Below the pieces are notes generated by a model. It was not told where the DNA came from. It worked only from the letters and a program-made list of their open reading frames with translations, and made no database searches. From NCBI GenBank assembly GCA_001579985.1, contig LRSR01008726.1, forward strand, positions 1 to 21,125: DNA of 21,125 nt. Direction: 5' to 3'. Shown one piece after another: positions 9,717 to 17,302 of the stretch (position 1 is its first letter; each line of letters begins with the position of its first letter). This DNA is from Hypsibius dujardini (taxonomy: Eukaryota; Tardigrada; Eutardigrada; Parachela; Hypsibiidae). Position numbers and translations under genes: made by a program.

Positions 9717-10274
9717 TGCAGACAGACAGACAGACATGTACGTTAGTTCAAATAGCGAAACAAGCGCTGGAAAGTGAACCAGCTTTGAATCCCGTTACTG
9801 TTGTGGCTTGCCGCAGTCATGAATAAAATGAATTGTTTTCTAACGGAGATTTGGGCGGGTCAGGTGAGGGGTGAAAATTCGTCTCACTAGCTCGCGGAGT
9901 TCTAAAGACGAGGCAAAATACACGAGGGAACGTGGCGTGGTGACAGTCACGTGTCGCGGGGTTATATTGCTCTTAATCGGCTTCCCAAAACTCATGTGTC
10001 GGTTGAATTCCCCCGGATCCGGGATCGATTCAATATCAACAATGCCCCGAGACACTACGCCAATGGGAGTTAGCGAACACATAACCAACATTAGCAATTT
10101 GAAGACCGAAGCAGTTATTTTCTCTGTAGAAAGTGGAAAGTTTTATCTTACGAACGCAATTGCCAATTCAGTAACAGAAATTTGAGTATCATCAATCGCT
10201 GTTTGACAGTAGGACATGGTGGTCTTCACTTGTATTTAACGGCTTCCCATCAATCTACAGTTTATTCGTGCGGC
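9307..10274. other. intergenic region between gene E and receptor B
   Basis: It contains the GACA microsatellite at 9676-9737 and a stretch at about 9840-10185 that is open on both strands (85-104 codons). That stretch has no splice signal, domain or repeat that I recognise. Nothing further is supported. Confidence 0.5.
9676..9737. repeat. (GACA)n microsatellite
   Basis: GACA is repeated with a single TGCA interruption near 9717. It is the same motif, on the opposite strand, as the TGTC tract in gene E. Confidence 0.92.
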
Positions 10275-12986
10275 ATGATGGTCTTTGCAAAGATTCGTAT
10301 TAATGTGGGCACTGCAAATAGCGCCATTACAAACGTCCTGCTATTCTGCGGAATCTTACGTTCGCGGAATCACACGCGTTCAACTGTCAGTAGTATTTCG
10401 CGTGGATTGATCTTAGCCGTCGCCTGCAGCCTGTCCCTGATATATCGCTGCACGAATTATAAGTTCACCATCAATGGCGGCAGCATCACGCTTTCGAATT
10501 TGTCCATTTTCCAGATCGTTGACTACTCACAGTACGTTCTACGGACACTGGGCGCTATCACGGTGATGAGCTTAGTCTGGAGGAAATCGGTCATCCTCTC
10601 TACTCTTCAGCGTGAGAATCGTGCACTAGGGAAAGCGTTGACGCATCGCAGGAGCACTTCCAATACCGGAGCACTGGTCTTTCTGACCTTTATTCTCTTC
10701 AATGTCATTCTAATTGGCACTCGAGCTTGTCAGCTTCTCACGACTGACATGACAAAACTCAAATGGGATGAAAGCACAAACATCCCCTGGCTGAAAGTCA
10801 CTTACCTCCAGGTACAAATAGCAAACCTGAACTAATCAAACGAAACTTAAAATAAATCGTGAACTAAATCTTAAAGTAAAAAAATGAATTTCAATTTTTG
10901 TCATTCGCACCTCCAGGACCAAATGTTCACCACGTTTGTCAGCTACCCCGTGGAATCACTCCGTCTGCTGTCCCTGGGCTTTGTGGTGAATATCGTTGCT
11001 GAATTCGGTCACGGACCGGCGAGCACATGCTTAAGGGTGTTGGAAGAATCTGCCACGTTGCGTGACCTCGCTGGCAACCTTCCTGAGGCATGGGCTGCAC
11101 GCGAAACAAGCCTCGGTATTGCAGAGAAATTGCGAAGTCACTTGACTGTTGTGTTGACGATGGCGATGATGTTCGATATGCTCTGCTTGAACGCGGGTCT
11201 GTGCAACTTCTTACAGCCGAAGAATGGAACTTTTACGGTGATACGCTCGCTGCTGGCGGTGTGGATGTATGTAGTCGAGATACTTGTAACGGTGCGTGCT
11301 GTGATGCGCTTGAATCACATTGTAAGTATCCAGCTCAGGATATAACGCGGTATACAGCATACAGTGGACACGGTAGAGCCTTCGTAAATTCGATCACTAC
11401 AGTGTCTCCCTCTCCCTTAAGAGAGGGTCAACGCCAGTTTGAAACAATTTTAGAGAAGTACTGCACATGATAGCCCGAATGATAATATATACTCAGGAGG
11501 TATAGCGAGAGGTGCAGTAGGAAGGGTAACCAGAAGTATAAAAATACGCTGCCAAATAAACCTATTAGATTCCGTTTTTTACCCTCCATGACAAAAACAT
11601 CCAGAAGGGCATAATTATACTGACATAGTAAAATTACTTCCGCGGTTCAGAAATACTCCCACATAGCAAAATTGGTCATAGAAGAGACGACCCACCTTGA
11701 ATATATTTTTGCAAGGTAAATTTATTGCGCGGTTCAAACATACTCGAGTAATGGAAATTTGACCACCGAAAAAGGGAAAAGGGAAAAAAGGCAACAATCA
11801 TGATGGCTACTCCAGAAGAGCCGAACAGGCATTCCGACTTCCAGTCAGTGTACGATTCCAGCAGCTCCGTCGTAAACCGCGTGCGTAGTTTGGCGATAGT
11901 GAGATTTGCTACGAGAACCAATCAATTACTTTTTCCTCTCCATATTCGAAGACGACGATATCTGGCAACGGAAAAAAATGTCAGTACAGCATATCATATT
12001 GAAATATTCTTTACATGTTTTTGCAACGACTTGCTCACCTTCTTGCTCCTGTGATATCTTCAAGATATTCAGAAACGATTGCGGAACTGGTATTGATCTG
12101 TCCGAGTCGGATGGGATAAACGCTTTCGTTCCGGAGCATTTGGCTTTAAACATTTTAAAAAAGCGAGGATGACAGAAAATAAAAACAAAACTGAAGTTGC
12201 AGTTTTAGTATGTGATGCGATCGGATTGAAAATTAAGCGTTCATTGTTCACTAAGTTTTAAGAAAGAAGCGCACGTGGTGAACCCACTGATCTGCGCCAA
12301 GGCAATTACACCGTTCAAGACATTTTTAGGGTATTTTTTTACTTACGTTAAGGTAAGAAGTGTACTTTTTACACTCGGAGTAAATTTTGCCTTTTTAACA
12401 GTTAAAAACTCTACCTCCGTTTGAACTGCCAGAGCATATAAAGGGCATGCGTCTCATATTATTATTAGGGTAGGGGTATACTACGGTGCTTGCAGCTACG
12501 TTTTCACTGGGTGAAAATGCGGTAGCATGATAAACTTCACAGCATGTCCTTTCTGCACATAGGATGCCTCAACACTCAGAAAAGTTCAACAACTGCAATC
12601 TTCGCTAGAGCAAGAACTTCAATTACTAGAAAACGGGAAGAAAGACCCTTTTTTCAACCATCGTGCCTTATGGGGACGGCAGCTACAGACGCTACGCTCA
12701 CGCTTGAGCAAATTTTCCAGTGCCTGCTTCCGAGAACGGAATCTTGCACTGCCACTGCACGGTTTCGGAGTCATCACGTATGGAACAGTTCTCAGCGTAG
12801 GTGGAAAAAATTTACGCATAAACATGCACAGAACGCCTTCTGATCCTCGCCTTGGCCTTACTCGTGGTATACCACTTGTGCAACGTGTTTCAGATCATCG
12901 GACTGCTGAGCACGTTTCTGATCTTCCTGATGGATCAACGCAACTTGTCCGGACCCACGGTCGCGTACAACGCAACAAATTATTGA
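10275..12986 (+). CDS. gustatory receptor-like 7TM protein, receptor B
   Basis: Exons are 10275-10811, 10917-11321, 12563-12796 and 12894-12986, all joined in phase 0, giving 422 residues. The first in-frame ATG (10275, Met-Met) matches the start register of receptor C. Residues 1-314 align with C without a gap. Hydrophobic segments match those of C. Motifs are LPEAWAARETSLG, FDMLCLNA, a Gln/Glu/Leu-rich loop start (KVQQLQSSLEQELQLLENGK) that could form a short coiled coil, RNLALPLHGFG before TM7, and LLSTFLIFLMDQ in TM7. The tail has NLS and NAT sequons and is about 28 residues shorter than that of C. The 105-nt first intron is absent from C. A short upstream ORF (10216-10239) and an AATAAA (13326) flank the gene. 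By family it is a ligand-gated cation channel of chemosensory cells. Confidence 0.87.
11322..12562 (+). other. intron 2 of receptor B
   Basis: This 1241-nt phase 0 intron runs from GTAAGT to GCACATAG. Inside are a pair of diverged ~57-bp repeats at 11628 and 11716 and an open frame at 11800-12054 (starts MMATPEEPNRHSD) that lacks splice support. I see no convincing nested gene. Confidence 0.8.
11628..11772. repeat. diverged ~57-bp direct repeat pair
   Basis: GTAAAATTACTTCCGCGGTT (11628) and GTAAATTTATTGCGCGGTT (11716) begin two copies that continue in parallel through ATACTC and AAAATTGGTC/GAAATTTGACC to GAA. Identity is roughly 70% by eye. It lies within intron 2 of receptor B. Confidence 0.55.
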
Positions 12987-13378
12987 GGCCTAAAATGGTC
13001 GGTTTTTCGAGCTGAGCGATGATTAACACGTTTGGCGACCTGTCATGGATTTCAGACTAGAACAAAGCTCCGGGTTCCCCTTAATTGTGTCGTCCCTTGC
13101 CTTATTTGTTTCATCTCTAAGGCGTGATTATGTATACATTGACCCGGGGGGGGGGTGGACAAACATAGATGAATTGGTACTTTGCGTGTAGTTGCTACAG
13201 GTTCTCTTGTTAATGAAAACGTTTTTCTTTTGCTTTGTAAAACTTTACACATTTTGTTTTCCATGGATTAGTGGCCGTTCTTAAGGGCCGGGGTTCACTT
13301 TCGGTCACCATGATAATTCAATTCAAATAAAGGACTTACTCCCCTGCATCGTGTTTAGCTTCACATCGGTAATGATTA

Positions 13379-13553
13379 CCGGGTTTGGGAATGCTTTTGA
13401 AACACATTTTGCCACACGCAAAATGTACTCATCAAGGAAAAAATGTAAACTCCAGTTTCTTTCTTCATTTATGGGTACATCTATCTATATATGTTATCTA
13501 ATGACCGAAAAATGACAGTTCTAAATTTGTCTCAAAAGCATTCCCGGACCCGG
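13379..13553. mobile_element. small TA-flanked MITE
   Basis: The left end CCGGGTTTGGGAATGCTTTT (from 13379) is the near-exact reverse complement of the right end (AAAAGCATTCCCGGACCCGG, ending 13553), and both are flanked by TA. The match extends inward about 30 bp with a few mismatches. The body is non-coding and AT-rich, with an internal 8-bp hairpin at 13405-13425 (CATTTTGC/GCAAAATG). The pattern fits a non-autonomous Tc1/mariner- or PIF-type element. Its TIR differs from that of the MITE in receptor A. Confidence 0.7.
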
Positions 13554-13882
13554 TATACAGTGTAACGTATGAAAATTGCTTGTTCGTGCAGAACATTCAT
13601 CGGGGGAAGGGAGCAAGTGATAAATGGTCCCATTAGACCGCGGAGCCTGCCAAGGTAAAGACAATATGTATTACACATGAGTGAAGGTCACCCGCAGCGG
13701 GAATACATCGCTGCAAGTCGGTGCGCGTGGGTCAAATTCCTTCGGAATCATTCAGGCATCGTCAGTATCAAACAAAATTACGTCGGCGGAACTTAACAGT
13801 GTTTATTTATAACAAGACTCGCAATTTACGAATTGAGTCACTTCTTTCTTCTGCAAAAGTCGGCTTACCGGTTTTCCTTTTT

Positions 13883-13965
13883 CAATTTCAATTGCTAATT
13901 CAGTGCAGAACAAGAGTTTGATATATCTGCTTTTGATCGTAAGAAGCGGTGACCTTTGCACGGAC
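13883..13965 (+). pseudogene. diverged duplicate of the receptor C 5' end, start codon absent
   Basis: CAATTTCAATTGCTAATTCA (13883) matches CAATTTCGTTGCTAATGGAA (14079), and TCGTAAGAAGCGGTGACCTT (13937) matches TCGTAAGAAATGGCGACCTT (14130), which includes the C start codon. The offset is a constant 193-196 bp, so this looks like a local tandem duplication whose upstream copy has AGC in place of ATG. The upstream region of receptor B carries a related CAATTGCCAATTCAGTAACA, so part of this is shared ancestral promoter or UTR sequence. Confidence 0.4.
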
Positions 13966-14138
13966 CTGCAGGCACAGTCGTTGAAACAGGTAGGCACGCG
14001 GGGTAGCTTTTACATATTCGGTTTATTAACTTGGAGAAAGTCAGTGCGTTCAAGGTGTGTTATCCCAAGTCAATGAGCCAATTTCGTTGCTAATGGAATT
14101 TAGCGGTTTTCGTCAAGTTTGCAGTTTTGTCGTAAGAA

Positions 14139-15862
14139 ATGGCGACCTTCAGACGCATACGAGATAAAATGGGCACAGCACAAGGCGCTATTACAAATGT
14201 CCTGTCATTTGCCGGCGTTCTTCGTTCTCCGAAACATACTCGCTCAACTGTTGGCAGCATTCTGCGGACTTCCATCCTAGCAATCGCCTGCAGTCTCTCT
14301 CTGATATATCGCTGCACGTCTTACAAGTTCGTCAACGAGGGCGACAACGTCACTCTATCGAAGCTGTCCATCTTTCAGGTCATTGACTATTCACAGTACA
14401 TCATACGGACACTGGGTGCTATCACGGTGATGGCCATAGTCTGGAGAAAATCGGGGATCCTGTTGACCTTTCAGCGGGAGAACCGTGCCATTACTAAAGT
14501 ATTGGCGCAGCCTCGGAGTCCTTCTGGGTTTGGAGTATTGATTCTTGTGACCTTTATACTCTTCATTGTTATCATGAGTGTTGCGCGAGTTTGTCAGTAT
14601 CTTCTGACAGACATAAAAAAGCTCAACTGGGATGAGAGAACGAACATCTCCTGGTTGAGGGTCACATTTCTCCAGGATCAAATGTTCACCGCGTTTGTCA
14701 GTTACCCCGTGGAATCACTCCGTCTGCTGTCCCTGGGCTTCGTGGCCAACGTCATTGTTGAATTCAGCCACGGAACGGCGCGTGCATGCCTGGAGATCTT
14801 GAAGGAATCCGCGTCGTTGCATGACCTCATCGAGAACCTTCCTAAGGCATGGGCTGCACGCGAGACAAGCCTCGGAATTGCAATGAAAATGCGAAGTCAC
14901 TTGACCGTTGTGTTGACGATGGCGATGATGTTCGATATACTCTGTTTGAATGCGGTTCTCTGCAACTTCTTACAGCCGGGGAGCGGTATATTTACATTGG
15001 TGCGCTCCCTGGTGTCGGTGATGATATATGTGGTTGAGATACTTGTCACGTGTCGTGCTGTGATGCGCTTGAACCAGATTGTGAGTATCCAATTCAGGAG
15101 CTCAAACTTTCGCGGGGGGAGGAATTATTCATATCTCAAATTCTGTAAGCTTTTTTTGTCTCACGCAGAGGCGTGACGACCGGGGGGGGGAGGGACACTA
15201 CATAGGACCCCTAGCTGAATTTCAAAAAGTTAAATAAAATGATCCAGAGCCACCATTACACTTCCGAATAAGACGATTTATCGATTTTATTTATATTAAC
15301 TACCCGACTCTCGGTTGGTAGACCTAAAATTTACATAGACTTGAAAATTCACAATCTCAACACTTTCTTCTTCACAGGATGACGCGACACTCAGCGTAGT
15401 TCAACAACTGCAGTCATCGCTGGAACAGGAGCTTCAGGCTCTGGAAAACGGGAAGGCAGATCTGCTTCACAACAACCGGGCCTTATGGCGCCGAGAGCTA
15501 CAAACGCTTCGCTCACGTTTAAGCAAGTTTTCAGTTGTTTGCTTCCGAGAACGGAATCTCTCGCTACCATTATACGGTCTCGGGATCATCACACACCGAA
15601 CAGTTCTTAGCGTAGGTGGACGAAACTGTGAGCAACACTGTCGCTCTGGGTCACGTGCAAATTCAAATTGTTATCTGTGCTTCAGATAATCGGACTGCTG
15701 AGTACGTTTCTGCTCTTCCTTATGGAGCAACGCAGCCCGCCCGGACCCACAACCGGGTGCAACGGAACGAATCGTGCAATATATGTCGTTAATTGTTCAG
15801 AAATTGCAAGGTTATGGGATATCTTCGGGGAATCTATACCCTACACGACGGTGCGGTCTTAA
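14139..15862 (+). CDS. gustatory receptor-like 7TM protein, receptor C
   Basis: Exons are 14139-15080, 15378-15611 and 15686-15862, joined in phase 0 at ATT|GTGAGT...TTCACAG and AGC|GTAGGT...GCTTCAG. The product is 450 residues, slightly long for a GR because of its C-terminal tail. Hydrophobic segments lie near 44-64, 78-102, 131-155, 188-209, 255-279, 286-311 and 392-411. Motifs are LPKAWAARETSLG (234-246), FDILCLNA (266-273), VQQLQSSLEQELQALENGK in the TM6-TM7 loop, RNLSLPLYGLG and LLSTFLLFLMEQ. TM1-TM6 are encoded by one exon, without the intron seen in B or D. The tail carries NGT and NCS sequons and extends past where B stops. It is the closest relative of B in the window and lies in the same orientation, about 1.1 kb downstream, so the pair is a tandem duplication. 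The ATG context (GAAATGG) is good. Confidence 0.9.
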
Positions 15863-16469
15863 CGGCGCCACCTGTCGGAGAATACACTGGTATAAAATCT
15901 CTGAGTCACGCGGAAAGTTTCCAAGACCGCTTTCCCTTAATTTGGTTTCTCTCTTTAGCGTGTCTGGGCACAATCTCTCTCTAAATTTGCATTGACAAAC
16001 CTTCCGCATTGTTTTGACTGGATGTGTGTGTACTGCGCTACTTTTCATCCCTGGGTGACATGTCATTAGTAGCTCTTCTTCACTTTCATCAGCAGTAATC
16101 TACGCTTTCTCTTGTGTTTCTGCACGTTGACTGGGTCCACTCATCAGATGCTGTAATGGAATACTGTTTTCCGAAGGATGATATTAGTTACGTGTTCATA
16201 TGTGCTGCACACGCATTCATGCACCAAAGTAAAATGTCTATCGATTGAAAGTCCAAGCATTCCTCTTCCTACAAATAGTGATAATGCCCCGTATACCATC
16301 ACACCATCACTACCGTATATGACACCAATAAAATCAAGGACGGCAAAACTGACTGTTTATCTAGTCCAACCAGTGGGGAACATCCCTTGAGGCATCCCTT
16401 GATCACTGTAAGTGTGCATGATCGCTCAAACATGTGCTAAGGTGTGCCAAACAGTTGAACAGTTTTGTT
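15863..16469. other. intergenic region after receptor C
   Basis: An AATAAA at 16327 could serve receptor C. I looked here for a loop exon (RNLxLPL motif) belonging to the orphan TM7 exon downstream and found none. Confidence 0.5.
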
Positions 16470-16681
16470 CAGTGGCGGATTGAGCGTTGGGCCGACCGGG
16501 ATGTTACCCCCCCCCCTTTGATGTCCAAAATGATTCTGCCCCACACATGTCGAGGGGGGGAGCTATATTTGTAGGCTTTTTGCATGTTGAAGCTTGTACC
16601 TGAGCTGGGGGGGGCAAATTGTTTTCCCACCCCCTCAACTAGGCTTGGCATCCCCTCCTAGCCAACCTAAATCCGCCACTG
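16470..16681. mobile_element. MITE with CAGTGGCGGAT termini
   Basis: The left end CAGTGGCGGATT (16470) and the right end AATCCGCCACTG (ending 16681, with one extra A before it) are reverse complements. The interior is a non-coding ~200-bp sequence with C- and G-runs on opposite sides (16506 and 16608). AGTGGCGGAT termini recur in small DNA elements of many animals, often assigned to hAT, but an 8-bp duplication is not visible here. GTTC at 16467-16470 and 16681-16684 would be a 4-bp duplication if the termini are read as AGTGG...CCACT. The right end lies 12 nt before the acceptor of the orphan TM7 exon. Confidence 0.65.
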
Positions 16682-16693
16682 TTCTTCTTTTAG

Positions 16694-16768
16694 GCGTTTT
16701 TGGTGCTCTTGACTTTTTTCTGCTTCATGATGGAGCAGCTCGCCGACGAGACAAGGCCAGCAGTTTGA
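16694..16768 (+). pseudogene. orphan receptor TM7 exon (or alternative last exon of receptor C)
   Basis: The acceptor TTCTTCTTTTAG is followed in phase 0 by AFLVLLTFFCFMMEQ, then LADETRPAV and TGA. It matches TM7 of receptor A (IFGVLFTFFIFMMDQ) at 10 of 15 positions and has the same acceptor phase and exon shape. No TM1-TM6 or loop exon on the + strand is left unassigned between receptor C and here. It is therefore either the last remnant of a decayed A/D-type receptor or an alternative last exon for receptor C, whose exon 2 donor at 15612 is phase-compatible. The +1 frame over the same DNA continues past the stop with NGS and NVT sequons like those of the other tails, suggesting a frameshift. 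Confidence 0.65.
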
Positions 16769-17302
16769 ACGGCTCAATTTGTGCCACTGTCAATGTCACA
16801 GAGGATGGAGTTCTGATTAACATTTTATTCTTGTGATGAGCAGCTTCATTTTCGATTGTTTTGTTTTATTCCAATGCTTGAAAATTCAGTCATATAGAAA
16901 TAGTTGCTCAAGTCGTAAATACATTCATATTTTTCTACTTCGCATAGATGATATCAAAAGGGATGTTAGTAAGATGTTTCATTTCCAATGGGGCAATTTA
17001 AACAATTGATAGATTCCCCTTGGCAGTCACTGAAACATGCGCCCCAAACATCACTCATGATGCGCTTGTTTTCGGAAAATCGTCCCAATGGAGCAGTATA
17101 GCCACTCCAGGACGGGAGTATACCTCCAGGACGGGAGTATACCTCCAGGACGGGCTAATCATCGAGTGAGTGTTGCGTCTCTGCATTTCAGCTTACGTGG
17201 CTGACTCACGCCCCTTACAAAGTTCAATCCCAATCACGAAATGGTTTCATCGGATTCCTCAGACATTATATCTTTCTATGTATAGATAGATAGATCGTTC
17301 TA
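16769..17302. other. intergenic region 3' of receptor D
   Basis: TTTATT on the + strand at 16825 and 16865 gives AATAAA on the minus strand, possible poly(A) signals for receptor D. It also holds the 19-bp repeat at 17105-17154 and a short GATA run at 17283-17294. No gene is seen. Confidence 0.5.
17105..17154. repeat. 19-bp tandem repeat, about 2.6 copies
   Basis: CTCCAGGACGGGAGTATAC begins at 17105 and 17124, with a partial copy at 17143. The copies are identical, so the duplication is recent. Confidence 0.9.

Larger units (their letters stand above)
12987..14138. other. intergenic region between receptors B and C
   Basis: It holds an AATAAA at 13326 that may end the B transcript, a TA-flanked MITE at 13379-13553, and a diverged duplication of the 5' end of receptor C at about 13883-13965. 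No other gene is supported. Confidence 0.55.

Noticed and set aside
9676-9737. CRISPR-like short repeat
   Set aside because: It is a simple GACA microsatellite without spacers, in a eukaryotic genome.
9840-10185. Overlapping open frames on both strands before receptor B
   Set aside because: No domain, splice signal or repeat supports either strand. The + frame ends within the B upstream region.
10182-10274. Longer N-terminus for receptor B
   Set aside because: The 31 extra codons have no ATG and do not align with the other receptors; the Met-Met at 10275 aligns with C residue for residue.
11800-12054. 84-codon frame starting MMATPEEPNRHSD inside intron 2 of receptor B
   Set aside because: The first 30 residues look protein-like, but the frame drifts into hydrophobic low-complexity sequence and has no splice support. 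A nested gene cannot be claimed.
13640-13760. Possible tRNA-like segment
   Set aside because: There is no cloverleaf with a paired acceptor stem and T-loop consensus. The GGTCAAATTCC stretch alone is not enough.
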